Under the pieces are notes generated by a model, which was not told where the DNA came from, searched no databases, and was given only the letters and a program-made list of their open reading frames with translations. This document shows, in pieces, positions 1 to 7,624 of a stretch of 45,859 bases of DNA. Positions within the stretch are counted from its first letter, which is position 1. The number at the start of each line of letters is the position of its first letter. A program made the translations under genes and the position numbers. The stretch comes from Streptomyces sp. WAC 04229 (GTDB lineage Bacteria; Actinomycetota; Actinomycetes; Streptomycetales; Streptomycetaceae): the NCBI RefSeq assembly GCF_003947455.1, contig NZ_QHJH01000044.1, positions 1-45,859 on the forward strand, read 5' to 3'.

Positions 1-280
1 TCGGGCCGATGCGGGCGGGGCCGAGCTTGCGGTCCTGGCGCAGGCGGCACACCTGGGTCTCGGTCGCCGCCGGGGTACGGTGCGGTGTCGTCAGGGGCCG
101 GCTGGAGCGGTCGTGCAGCCCTTGCTCGCCCTCGGACCTCCAGCGGCGGACCCACTTGTGGGCCGTGACGCGGGAGATGCCCATCTCGGCTGCGACATGT
201 GCCACGGGACGGCCGCTGCGGACACGCTCGATGAGCAGCCGCCTGCCGTGAACGGTCAGCCGGGCATTACGGTGGGACAC
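1..280 (-). CDS. IS481-type transposase, N-terminal part (cut by window edge)
   Basis: DDE transposase of an insertion sequence; only the first 93 codons are inside the window. The start is GTG at 280, preceded by GGAGG at 286-290. The protein opens with VSHRNARLTVHGRRLLIERV and continues with a helix-turn-helix (residues about 20-50, HVAAEMGISRVTAHKWVRRW) followed by the GLHDRSSRP linker. I recognise this as the N-terminal half of Streptomyces IS481-family transposases; the catalytic DDE core would lie to the left of the window. No frameshift is seen in the visible part, so the copy may be intact. Confidence 0.88.
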   Translation of the reverse strand, partial: MSHRNARLTVHGRRLLIERVRSGRPVAHVAAEMGISRVTAHKWVRRWRSEGEQGLHDRSSRPLTTPHRTPAATETQVCRLRQDRKLGPARIGP

Positions 281-381
281 GAAGACCTCCGTGCGGTGCA
301 GTCCTAGACAGCTCCACCACACCGGAGGTCTTCGCCATGATCAAGCCCCGCCAGCGTTAACAACGCTCGTGATCAATACAC
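1..381 (-). mobile_element. IS481-family insertion sequence, right end
   Basis: The element contains the transposase start (280) and a non-coding end. Two candidate termini are visible on the minus strand: TGTCTAGGAC (301-310) and TGTATTGATCACGAGCG ending at about 380, which is followed by CTAG at 382-385, a possible target tetranucleotide. A short perfect inverted repeat AGCGTT-AAC-AACGCT lies at 353-367. The exact border cannot be fixed without the other end, which is outside the window. Confidence 0.55.
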
Positions 382-400
382 CTAGCGCCTCTCCGAGGGG

Positions 401-543
401 TCATTGCGGGCAGATCAGGACGGCGGGGACGTGGAGCGCAGCCTGATAGGCGATCGCACGCTTTTCCGTTCGCATGGCCAAGCCGCGCCACTGCTGGACC
501 GGTTGATGCACCGCTCTACCGCGTTCGCGCTGCTTTCACGGCT
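401..543 (-). pseudogene. IS5-type transposase, C-terminal remnant
   Basis: On the minus strand, one frame reads ANAVERCINR and, after a frameshift, the next reads QWRGLAMRTEKRAIAYQAAL and runs to a TGA at 401-403. This matches the familiar C-terminal pattern of IS5-type transposases (RNAVERCINRLKQWRGLATRYDK...AYxAAL). The catalytic region is missing and the frame is broken, so this is a dead fragment. Confidence 0.6.
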
Positions 544-616
544 CCGCGTCGGCCGGTGGTCGGCCGTCGGCGCCGGCTCACCTCAGCGTCCGCTTCGCGG
601 AACGCGGGACGCGGCC

Positions 617-775
617 ATGACGGCCTCGCCGGCGAGGTGGACCTTCGTGTCCCGGCGACAACTGATCACCGGCATACGGTTCCGGGTCCGTACTGGTGTT
701 CCGTGGCGGGAATACCCGTTGAGTACGGGCCGTGGGGCCGGATCAACGCCCAGAAGACGTCCGGGCGGGCACTGA
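617..775 (+). pseudogene. IS5-type transposase, N-terminal remnant
   Basis: On the plus strand, the frame starting with ATG at 617 contains RRQLITGIRFRVRTGVPWRE, the conserved N-terminal block of IS5-type transposases (usually DHRxVINGIxxRxRTGxPWRDLPxRYGPW). The continuation VEYGPW appears in another frame, so there is a frameshift near 715-725. The orientation is opposite to the C-terminal remnant at 401-543, so the two pieces are not one simple decayed gene. Confidence 0.55.
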
Positions 776-808
776 CGGGCAGGTCTCGGCGGGGGCGGGT
801 TCGGCAGT

Positions 809-1705
809 TCACTGCGGTGGCTGCCGTGTTGTCCCGTGGCCGTGGATCAAGGTGTCAGCTGCCTCCACGAAGGCGCGTACGCGCGCGGTGTGACGGTCAG
901 CCGGCCAGACCAGGGCCCATTCCAGGGCAGGGGCGTCGCTGATGGGGAGGTAGGCGATGTCGGGGCGCGCGTAGTAGCGGCGGGCGTGGGCGCCGGCAGG
1001 GAGGGCGCCTTGTCCGGTGCCGACGAGAGTGAGTGCCTCCTGGAACGTTCCGGCGGTCGGGGCCGTGGTGGCGGGCGGGGCGCCGGCCTGCCGGGGTGGG
1101 ATGTCCGTGTGCCCCGGGAGCCGTACCAGCGGGACGCGTGTCAAGTCGGCGGTCAGGACGCTTGCGCGGCGGGCGAAGGGGTGGCCGGCGGGTACCGCGA
1201 GCATGCGTGCCTCACGTACCAGGACCGGGCCGTGGGTGAGGTCGGGGTCGTCGAGGGGCAGGGTCGTCAGCCCGAGGTCTATCTCTCCCGAGCGGATCCG
1301 CGGCAGTATCTGGTCGGCCTGCGCTTCTCGGATGCGTACCTCGCAGTCGGGTGCATGCTCGTGAAAGACCTGTGTCACACCGGCCAGGAGCTGCGCGGCG
1401 GCGGGGCTGACGAAGGCGACGTGCAGGGCGCCGGACAGGCCGCGCCCGGTCTCGATCGCGCGCTGCACGGCGGCTCGCAAGTCGTCCCAGGCGGGACGGA
1501 GCTCGTGGTGCAGTTGCCGGCCCACCGTGGTGAGTGAGACGTGACGGCTGGTCCGGTTGAACAGTGGTACGCCCACCCTCCGCTCCAGCTTCCGGATGGT
1601 CTGGCTGACGCGGGCGGTGGACACGTGCAACGTCGCGGCGGTACGGCCGAAGTGCAGCTCCTCCGCGAGCGTCAGGAACGTTTCCACCTCGTGCCGCTCG
1701 ATCAC
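809..1705 (-). CDS. LysR-family transcriptional regulator
   Basis: A 298-residue DNA-binding regulator of normal LysR length. The start is taken as GTG at 1705 because GGGGGAGG lies just upstream and the resulting N-terminus (VIERHEVETFLTLAEELHFG) aligns with the usual LysR start; an in-frame ATG at 1741 would add 12 unusual residues. Residues about 4-62 form the winged HTH (GRTAATLHVSTARVSQTIRK) and the rest is the inducer-binding domain. It is divergent from the SnoaL-like gene at 1827, and by family habit it probably autoregulates and controls that gene together with the cupin gene downstream. The ligand is unknown. Confidence 0.88.
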   Translation of the reverse strand: MIERHEVETFLTLAEELHFGRTAATLHVSTARVSQTIRKLERRVGVPLFNRTSRHVSLTTVGRQLHHELRPAWDDLRAAVQRAIETGRGLSGALHVAFVSPAAAQLLAGVTQVFHEHAPDCEVRIREAQADQILPRIRSGEIDLGLTTLPLDDPDLTHGPVLVREARMLAVPAGHPFARRASVLTADLTRVPLVRLPGHTDIPPRQAGAPPATTAPTAGTFQEALTLVGTGQGALPAGAHARRYYARPDIAYLPISDAPALEWALVWPADRHTARVRAFVEAADTLIHGHGTTRQPPQ

Positions 1706-1760
1706 GCCCTCCCCCATCGTTAAGTCCGAGTTCACGATCATTGCGCAGACGGACGTTGGT

Positions 1761-1777
1761 TGCCAGCTGCCGTGGCA
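1761..1777. promoter_or_regulatory. Candidate LysR operator in divergent promoter
   Basis: A 17-bp interrupted palindrome, TGCCA-N7-TGGCA, sits in the gap between the divergent LysR gene (start 1705) and the SnoaL-like gene (start 1827). It contains the T-N11-A spacing typical of LysR boxes. The assignment is inference from position and symmetry only. Confidence 0.4.
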
Positions 1778-1826
1778 GCAGAGTGGGGAACGTCGAACAC
1801 GACGTTACCCGCAACCGGAGGATGAC

Positions 1827-2336
1827 ATGGACGCCGAGAGTCTCTTCGCTCTGGCCTCACGACCTGGCGACACGGCCGCCGTTGTCGCCGAACTGCGCGA
1901 CCGCGCCGAGATCACCGATGCTCTCTACCGGTTCGCTCTGGGGCAGGACCTGACGGACCCAGACCTGTTCGCCTCAGCGTTCACCGTAGATGCGGAGCTG
2001 GACTTCCGCCCGGCCGCCGCGCGTTGGGGCGGCGAGCCGCCGGTGATGAGGGGCCGGGACACCATCGTCGGCACCATCCTGGCCCTGTTCGCGGGGAGGG
2101 TGAACACCACCCACCAGGTCACCAACGTGCGCATCGGCATCGAAGGGGACACTGCCCGTGCCACCGCGCTGGTCGAGGCCCAGCACGTGCTCGTCGACGC
2201 CCCGGGCACGCACGCCCTGCTGAAGAACCCCTACACCGTCGACCTGGCCCGCGACGGCGGCCGCTGGCTCATCCGCCGGATGCACATCGACAACACCTGG
2301 CTCACCGGCGACCCGCTCGCGATCTTCGGCGCCTGA
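1827..2336 (+). CDS. SnoaL-like / NTF2-fold protein
   Basis: A 169-residue protein. The start is ATG at 1827 with GGAGGA at 1817-1822. The central part (LRDRAEITDALYRFALGQDL, ...FASAFTVDAELDFRP, then a C-terminal DGGRWLIRRMHIDNTWLTGD) follows the SnoaL_4-like NTF2 fold: an N-terminal helix pair, then a curved sheet ending in a W-containing strand. Members act as ester cyclases, dehydratases, isomerases or binding proteins on small hydrophobic molecules; the substrate cannot be read from sequence. It lies 93 bp upstream of the cupin gene in the same direction and opposite to a LysR gene, a common small catabolic or detoxification arrangement. Confidence 0.8.
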   Translation: MDAESLFALASRPGDTAAVVAELRDRAEITDALYRFALGQDLTDPDLFASAFTVDAELDFRPAAARWGGEPPVMRGRDTIVGTILALFAGRVNTTHQVTNVRIGIEGDTARATALVEAQHVLVDAPGTHALLKNPYTVDLARDGGRWLIRRMHIDNTWLTGDPLAIFGA

Positions 2337-2429
2337 CGGCATTAGATCGCCGGTGTCCCGGCCGACGCGGCACACGGCCGCAGCAACAGCACACGAACAC
2401 CCCCCAGCACACGACGGAAGGACAACGAC

Positions 2430-3128
2430 ATGAAGTACTCCGACATCGGCGGGACGAGCCGCACCGGCCACGACGAGACCGGGCGGCCGCCGACGGCCGC
2501 CGGGCGCCAGGCGCAGCCGCCTGCCCGCCCCACCGGCATGGACCCGCACAGCGTCCATGGCCGGTCCGAGGCGACAGCCGGCGCGCCCGAGGCCCTCGCC
2601 ACCGACGTGCACGCCGGGGCCATGCCTGCCGGGGCGCCCGCCGCGCCGTTCCCGCCGGTGCTCACGCGCCACGCGGAAGCCGAGACCTGTGCCGACCCCA
2701 GCAGTGTGATGACGCTCCTCGCGGACTCGGACGCCACGGCCGGCGGCTTCACCAGCTACCGGTCCGCTTTCGCCGAGGGAGCCGCGGGGGCGCCCGCCCA
2801 CTTCCACACGAAGGCGACGGAGCTGTTCTTCGTCATCAGCGGATCCCTTCAGGTGCTGGTGGGCGAGGAGGTCACCGTCCTGGAGGCGGGTGACTTCCTG
2901 GCCGTGCCGCCGCACACCCCGCACGCCTTCGCCGCGGCACCCGGCTGTGAAGCCGACGTCCTGTTCGTCTTCACACCGGGCATGGGCCGGTTCGACTACC
3001 TGCGGCTGCTCGGCCGGGTGATGCGCGGCGAGGCGGACGCGAAGGAAATCGCCGCATCGGCGGAGCGGTTCGACAACCACTACGTCGACAGCCCCCTCTG
3101 GCGCTCCGTCCTGGAAGCGTCGGCATGA
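2430..3128 (+). CDS. Cupin-domain protein with unusual N-terminal extension
   Basis: A 232-residue protein whose C-terminal part (about residues 85-232) is a single cupin beta-barrel. The first cupin motif is seen as APAHFHTKATELFFVISGSL and the second as PPHTPHAF, giving His/Glu metal ligands. The end (RFDNHYVDSPLW) is typical of Streptomyces cupins of this group. ATG 2430 has a good ribosome site (GGAAGGA), but the first 65-70 residues are low-complexity Pro/Ala/Gly-rich and not part of the fold. An internal ATG at 2622 would give a standard-length cupin but lacks a good ribosome site. It probably shares a transcript with the SnoaL-like gene. The enzymatic role is unknown. Confidence 0.75.
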   Translation: MKYSDIGGTSRTGHDETGRPPTAAGRQAQPPARPTGMDPHSVHGRSEATAGAPEALATDVHAGAMPAGAPAAPFPPVLTRHAEAETCADPSSVMTLLADSDATAGGFTSYRSAFAEGAAGAPAHFHTKATELFFVISGSLQVLVGEEVTVLEAGDFLAVPPHTPHAFAAAPGCEADVLFVFTPGMGRFDYLRLLGRVMRGEADAKEIAASAERFDNHYVDSPLWRSVLEASA

Positions 3129-3276
3129 TCACCGCACCGTCCGTGTCCGGCTTGCCCGGCCCTTGCGGCACCGCTGAACGCTTCCAGCTGCTTTCAGCAC
3201 AGGGCGAGCAGCATCACGGCAGGCACGTCGGCGCCTGTCCCTGAGGGCCACGCCTGGCTGGTCCTGCGGTACCCCC

Positions 3277-3994
3277 GTGGCCGGCACGGTCATGTGCATG
3301 GGCTCCCCGGTCCATCTCGAAGGGGGGCCCGGCGCACTGCTGGTGACCGCTTCCGAGCGCACGAACCCGCGCGACGACCCGGGCCTGGGAATCTGCCGGG
3401 TGACGGACGGGGCGGACGGCGGCATGCTGGAGTTCCTGGGCGGGTGCCGCGTCGCCGAGGAGGGCACCGGCCCGGGCACGGACCTCCGGGACGCCTCCTT
3501 CTCCGTGGACGGCTCCGTCCTCGCCGTGACCGACGGGGCCAGGGGGGGCGTGCTGCTCGGCGGCCGCGGCGCCCGCGGCCGTCGCTTTCAGTCCCGACGG
3601 CACGTGGTTCGCTGAGGGCGGCGCGGCGTCGGGCGAGGAGACCGACCTGGCCCAGGCGTTCGCCGACCCGGCCCTCGGGCGGCAGCCGCTGCGCATCAGC
3701 TTCGAGGACGGGGACGCGGGCCGGCTCGTCGTCCCGTCCTGCACGGAGTTCTCCGGGGACGGCGAGCAGCTCTTCGTCCTGACCTCCGACGAGGAGGGCA
3801 GCCGGTTCTGGCTGCACCCGATTCCCACGCGCCAGGCCCCGGACCCGTCGAGGTCCGTGGCCGGCCCGGTCCCGGCCGCCGGGGACAAGACGTTCGTTCT
3901 GGCGGACGCCGTACCGGGCGAGCCGGGCAGCGTCCGCCGCCTCCTGGGCTGCGCGGGTGACGAGGTGCAGGTGGACGCGGTCCGGGCGGGGTGA
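3277..3994 (+). pseudogene. Beta-propeller (WD40/TolB-like) protein, frameshifted
   Basis: Two plus-strand frames carry adjoining pieces of one protein. From about 3277 the first reads ...DASFSVDGSVLAVTDGARGG; from about 3549 a second frame reads ...AAVAFSPDGTWFAEGG and runs to TGA at 3992-3994. Both contain the FSxDGxxxA blade motif of WD40/TolB propellers. The switch lies at a run of seven G (3542-3548); removing one G joins the frames into about 239 codons. No convincing ribosome site or N-terminus is visible, so it may also be 5'-truncated. A strong bidirectional terminator follows at 4002-4041, as expected behind a former gene. A sequencing error in the G run is possible. Confidence 0.55.
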
Positions 3995-4001
3995 GCGGGG
4001 C

Positions 4002-4041
4002 GGGGCCGTCCTCCCGACCCCCGTGGCGGGAGGACGGCCCC
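4002..4041. terminator. Bidirectional terminator hairpin
   Basis: A perfect 15-bp stem (GGGGCCGTCCTCCCG, 4002-4016, with its complement at 4027-4041) and a 10-nt loop. It lies between the stop of the propeller pseudogene (3994, +) and the stop of the secreted protein gene (4063, -), so it serves convergent transcription from both sides. Confidence 0.8.
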
Positions 4042-4062
4042 GGCTCTGGGGTGGCGGCCGGG

Positions 4063-4686
4063 TCAGTACAGCTTGTTGACGGCCCGGGCCGTGGTCTGCT
4101 TGAAGGCGGCCACGGGCGCGTCGGTGAAGTCGCCCAGCTGTGCCCACTGGACGACGGTGACGGTCCTGTTGTCCCGTCCGACCGACAGCAGGGCGATGTC
4201 GGTGGCGCCCCAGGACGTCTCGGTGTGCAGGCCGCGGACGCGGGCGCCCTCCTCGACCGGCAGCGTCCCGTAGTCGCGGCCCTCGGCCACGGTGTCGGGC
4301 GAGGACTGCTCGACGCGGGCGGCGCAGGTGCGGATCAGGTCGTCGTAGTGCTCGGCCAGGGCCTTGGCGTGGGCGGCCGTGTCCGCGACGACGGTCAGCT
4401 GCACGGCGCCGGTGTCCAGGTCGGTGCGGAAGGTGCGGTGCCGGTAGTCGTAGGAGGGCACACCCTCCGTGTGGACGCACAGGTCGAGTTCCTCGGGGAA
4501 GCCTTCGGTGACCGGCCCGGCGGTCCAGGACGACGTCGGGTGCGGCGGCAGCTGGGACGCGGACAGGAACGCGGGCGCCGGCGTCCTCGGTGCGGCCGTC
4601 GCGGCGGGCACCGTCAGGACCGCGCCGGCGGTGAGGGCGGTGACGGCCAGGGCGGTCACGGCGCCCGTTCGGATGCGCATGGACAT
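4063..4686 (-). CDS. Secreted sensor-domain-like protein (PknH_C-like)
   Basis: A 207-residue exported protein. The start is ATG at 4686 with a G-rich ribosome site immediately upstream. Residues 1-32 form a Sec signal peptide (basic MSMRIRT, a hydrophobic stretch, then an AxA site before APRTPAP). The mature part opens with FLSASQLPPHP and contains two Cys (LDLCVH and IRTCAA) and a central hydrophilic alpha/beta domain resembling the extracellular PknH_C sensor domain found free-standing in many actinobacteria. It is divergent from the membrane-anchored HTH gene at 4905, with 218 bp between them, so the two may share control. The ligand and role are unknown. Confidence 0.7.
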   Translation of the reverse strand: MSMRIRTGAVTALAVTALTAGAVLTVPAATAAPRTPAPAFLSASQLPPHPTSSWTAGPVTEGFPEELDLCVHTEGVPSYDYRHRTFRTDLDTGAVQLTVVADTAAHAKALAEHYDDLIRTCAARVEQSSPDTVAEGRDYGTLPVEEGARVRGLHTETSWGATDIALLSVGRDNRTVTVVQWAQLGDFTDAPVAAFKQTTARAVNKLY

Positions 4687-4904
4687 GGACGTTCCCCCCG
4701 TGGGACGAGTGCGTGGACGGCGCGGCCGGATCCGGCCCGGCCGGTGCGCCACCCAGAGCATCGGCCCGGGCCGCGGGCGGGCGCAACAGCCGGCCGGCGA
4801 CCTGGCACGGTGGAACCATCCCAGCCCCGCTGACGTGCAGGTACACGGATGCCTGGGACGCCGTCCCGGGCCGGGGCGTGGGCCGCAACGAGGACGGGGG
4901 ACCT

Positions 4905-6302
4905 GTGTCGGCACAGGACGACGAAGACGGCGGCGAGGTCGCGCGGTTCGCGGCGCAGCTGCGGGCGCTGAAGGAGCGCACCGACCGCAGCTACGGCTCG
5001 CTGGCCCGCCGGCTGGGCATGAACACCTCGACGCTGCACCGCTATTGCGCGGGCGACGCGGTGCCGCTCGGCTTCGCGCCCGTGGAACGCTTCGCGGCGC
5101 TGTGCGGGGCAACGCCCGAGCAGCGCCTGGAACTTCACCGCTGCTGGCTCCTGGCCGTGGCCGCCCGCCACCGGCCCCGTCCCGCCCGCGCAGCGGGTGC
5201 TGCGGCGGAGGCCGCGGACGAGGCGGCGTACGAGGGTGCGGACGACGGTGCGGGCGCCGCAGTGGAGGGCGCCGTCGGGCCGGGTCCCGCGGCCGGGGCC
5301 GGCGGGGGCGCCACGGCCGGCGGCGGGCCGGGTCCCGCGCCCGCAGGGCCCGCGGGGTCCCCGCCGCGCCGGCCGTGGTTCCGCCGCAGGCGTGCCGTGG
5401 CCGCGCTGGCCTGCGCCTGCGCCGTGCTCGCGACGCTCGGGGCGCTGACCGCGCTGCCGGGCGGGCACCGGGCGCCCGCCGGCACCCCCGCCCGGGCGGG
5501 AGCCGTCCCGTCCGCCTCCGGCACGGCGACAACCGAGGCATCCCAGCCGCCGGGCACCTCGCCCCGTCCCAGCCGCACCCCCGCCACCGCACGCTCTCCG
5601 CATACGCCCGCACCCGGGAAGAAGCCGGCCGCCACGGCGCCGTCCGGCGCGGCGTCCGCCACCGCGGGCGGCGGACCGACCGCCCGCCCGCCGCTGGCCT
5701 GGTCCGTGAACTCCCAGGCCTGGAAACTCGGCTGCGGCCACGACTACGTCATCGCCGAAGAGCCCGCCCGGGTCCCCCCGCCCCCCGCCCCGCAGGACGC
5801 CGCGCCCTGGGCGGCGACGCAGGGCGCGGTACACGGCGGCGAGACACTCGTGCAGCTGACGGTGCAGGGGCGCAGCGACACCGCCGTCGTGCTGGAGGCG
5901 CTGCGCGTGCGCGTGAGCGGACGCACCGCGCCGGCCGAAGGCAGCGCCTACGCCATGGACCAGGGCTGCGGCGGCGCCGTCACACCCCGGGAGTTCGCCG
6001 TGGACCTGGACAAGGACCGTCCCATCGCCCGCGCGGTCGCCGGGAACGACTCCGGCACGCCGATCCCGGCCGTGCGCATGCCCTACCGGGTCTCCGCGAC
6101 GGATCCCGAAGTACTGCTGGTCACCGCCGGCACCCGCGCGTGCGACTGCCGCTGGTACCTGGAACTGGACTGGTCCTCCCAGGGCCGCACCGGCACCGTC
6201 CGCATCGACGACGGCGGCCGCCCGTTCCGCACCAGCGCCATCGAGGGCCTGCCCCGGTACATGTACGACACCCTGAACCGCCGGTGGGCGCCCTACGGCT
6301 AG
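4905..6302 (+). CDS. Membrane-anchored HTH (XRE-like) protein with extracellular domain
   Basis: 465 residues from a GTG at 4905 (GGACGGGGGACC just upstream). Residues about 12-65 form an XRE-type HTH (YGSLARRLGMNTSTLHRYCA). Residues about 93-160 are a Pro/Gly/Ala linker, 164-184 a single transmembrane helix (AVAALACACAVLATLGALTA) preceded by RRPWFRRRR, 185-250 a Ser/Thr/Pro-rich stalk, and about 255-465 a globular outside domain with paired Cys (LGCGH, DQGCGG, ACDCRW). The topology is a cytoplasmic DNA-binding head and an exported sensor, as in ToxR-like one-component systems. Many Streptomyces carry relatives of unknown role. It lies directly upstream of the cchJ promoter, but nothing in the sequence ties it to iron. 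Confidence 0.8.
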   Translation: MSAQDDEDGGEVARFAAQLRALKERTDRSYGSLARRLGMNTSTLHRYCAGDAVPLGFAPVERFAALCGATPEQRLELHRCWLLAVAARHRPRPARAAGAAAEAADEAAYEGADDGAGAAVEGAVGPGPAAGAGGGATAGGGPGPAPAGPAGSPPRRPWFRRRRAVAALACACAVLATLGALTALPGGHRAPAGTPARAGAVPSASGTATTEASQPPGTSPRPSRTPATARSPHTPAPGKKPAATAPSGAASATAGGGPTARPPLAWSVNSQAWKLGCGHDYVIAEEPARVPPPPAPQDAAPWAATQGAVHGGETLVQLTVQGRSDTAVVLEALRVRVSGRTAPAEGSAYAMDQGCGGAVTPREFAVDLDKDRPIARAVAGNDSGTPIPAVRMPYRVSATDPEVLLVTAGTRACDCRWYLELDWSSQGRTGTVRIDDGGRPFRTSAIEGLPRYMYDTLNRRWAPYG

Positions 6303-6440
6303 CAGCGGGGCACACCCGGGTCTCATCCCGTCACAGCCGTTCTCCACAGGTCGAACTCAAGGGGCTCGATGTCGGTGCAGCGGACCTCCTCCAGCCGGCC
6401 GGCGCGGCGTCCGTTGTCCCGGAAGATCCCTCCCGAGGCA

Positions 6441-6459
6441 TTAGGTTAGGCTCGCCTAA
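6441..6459 (+). promoter_or_regulatory. Iron box (DmdR/IdeR operator) of cchJ
   Basis: TTAGGTTAGGCTCGCCTAA matches the 19-bp actinobacterial iron-box consensus TTAGGTTAGGCTAACCTAA at 17 of 19 positions. It lies 50 bp before the cchJ ATG and should block transcription when the Fe(II)-loaded repressor is bound. Confidence 0.92.
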
Positions 6460-6508
6460 TGGAGAGCGAGCTCGGCCGTCCCATTTTCCGCTCCACAAGG
6501 AGACGTTC

Positions 6509-7600
6509 ATGAGGCTGGTGGGGGAAGAGACCTTCGCCGCGTACGGGCTCTCCGGCGCGCCCGGCACCGACGCCTTCTGGGCCGGAGCGCGGACTCCCGC
6601 GTCGTTGGCCGACGGTGACGGCTGGACGACCCTGTTCCTGCGGCGCGGCCGGGAGGCGGCCAGCATCGGCTTCGAGAGCTGGTCGGACCCGGTGCCGTTG
6701 CGCAGGTGGGGGCTCACGGACTGCTGGTACGCCGAGGTCCGCATGCCGGCGCGGCTGCGCGTGACGTACCAGTTCCTCGTGGGCGACGAGGCGTACGCGG
6801 ACCCGTGCAACCCGGTGGGCGCGGGCGGCGAGCGGTCCATCGCCGCGACACCGGACGCCCCGCCGCAGCCGCACTGGCCCGTGGTCGGCGCCGACGACGT
6901 CCTGCCCCTCCCCCGCACCCGGCTGCGCTGGACCAGCGCGCGCCTCGGTGGGCGGCGCACCGTGCGGGTCCACGAGGTGGGCGGGGGCGGGCCGGTGGTC
7001 CTGCTGCTCGACGGCGACGACTGGCTGTATCTGCATCCGGCGGCCGCCGCGTTCGACTCGGCGGTCACGGGGGGCGAGATGCCGCCGGTCACGCTGGTGT
7101 TCCTGCCGGCCAAGGACCGGCAGACCGAGTTCGGGTGCCGGCCCGCGCTGTGGGAGGCGGTCCGGGACGAGCTGCTGCCCCTGGTGGCGGAGAGCGCCGC
7201 GCACGCCGACCCGGACCGGCTGGTGGTCGCGGGCCAGAGCCTCGGCGGACTGAGTGCGCTGTACGCCGCGCTGGAGTTCCCGGACCTGGTGTCCCGGGTG
7301 GCGTGCCAGTCGCCGTCGTTCTGGTGGACGCCGGACGCCGCGCACCTGCCGGACCCGCTGGGCGGCCCGGTCGGCGGCACCGTCGCGGCACGGCTGCGCA
7401 GCGGTCCGGACCTGTCCGGGCTCCGGATCGCGTTCGACGTGGGGGAGCACGAGACCCGGATGCTCCCGCACTGCTCCCTGGTGGAGTCCCTGACCGAACA
7501 GGCCGGAGCGACGGTGCTCGTCTCCCGCTCGGCCTCGGACCACGACCGGGCGGGCTGGCGGCACGCCCTGCTCCGGGACGTGGCCTGGGCGCTCGCCTAG
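6509..7600 (+). CDS. cchJ: Coelichelin-cluster esterase CchJ
   Basis: A 363-residue alpha/beta-hydrolase of the enterochelin-esterase (Fes/IroE) type, proposed in coelichelin biology to act on the ferri-siderophore or the NRPS product. The start is ATG at 6509 with AAGGAG at 6497-6502. Residues about 1-125 form the Fes-type N-terminal domain and 145-363 the catalytic fold. The nucleophile is Ser244 in AGQSLGGLSA and the probable catalytic His is His345 in SASDHDRAGW, with an acid near VGEHE (about 310-316). No signal peptide is seen, so it is cytoplasmic, consistent with intracellular iron release. It has its own iron box. It is convergent with the GH88 gene, with only 21 bp between the stops. 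It is separated from the rest of the cch genes by 3.5 kb of unrelated genes. Confidence 0.88.
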   Translation: MRLVGEETFAAYGLSGAPGTDAFWAGARTPASLADGDGWTTLFLRRGREAASIGFESWSDPVPLRRWGLTDCWYAEVRMPARLRVTYQFLVGDEAYADPCNPVGAGGERSIAATPDAPPQPHWPVVGADDVLPLPRTRLRWTSARLGGRRTVRVHEVGGGGPVVLLLDGDDWLYLHPAAAAFDSAVTGGEMPPVTLVFLPAKDRQTEFGCRPALWEAVRDELLPLVAESAAHADPDRLVVAGQSLGGLSALYAALEFPDLVSRVACQSPSFWWTPDAAHLPDPLGGPVGGTVAARLRSGPDLSGLRIAFDVGEHETRMLPHCSLVESLTEQAGATVLVSRSASDHDRAGWRHALLRDVAWALA

Positions 7601-7624
7601 GTCCTGCCCCCAGCTCAGGGCCTA
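7598..7624. terminator. Short hairpin spanning both convergent stop codons
   Basis: TAGGTCCTG (7598-7606) pairs with CAGGGCCTA (7616-7624) with one T-G wobble. Each arm contains the TAG stop of one of the convergent genes (cchJ and the GH88 gene), so a very compact shared terminator is plausible but unproven. Confidence 0.4.

Noticed and set aside
353..367. AGCGTT-AAC-AACGCT as a terminator
   Set aside because: The stem is only 6 bp and not GC-rich; it is more likely part of the IS end.
3290..4981. 563-codon open frame on the minus strand across 3.3-5.0 kb
   Set aside because: Its product is Arg/Pro/Gly-rich and has no fold; the region is explained by the propeller pseudogene, the terminator and the secreted protein gene.
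4656..6347. 563-codon minus-strand frame opposite the HTH-membrane gene
   Set aside because: Low-complexity Gly/Ala/Arg translation; the plus strand carries an HTH, a TM helix and a structured domain.
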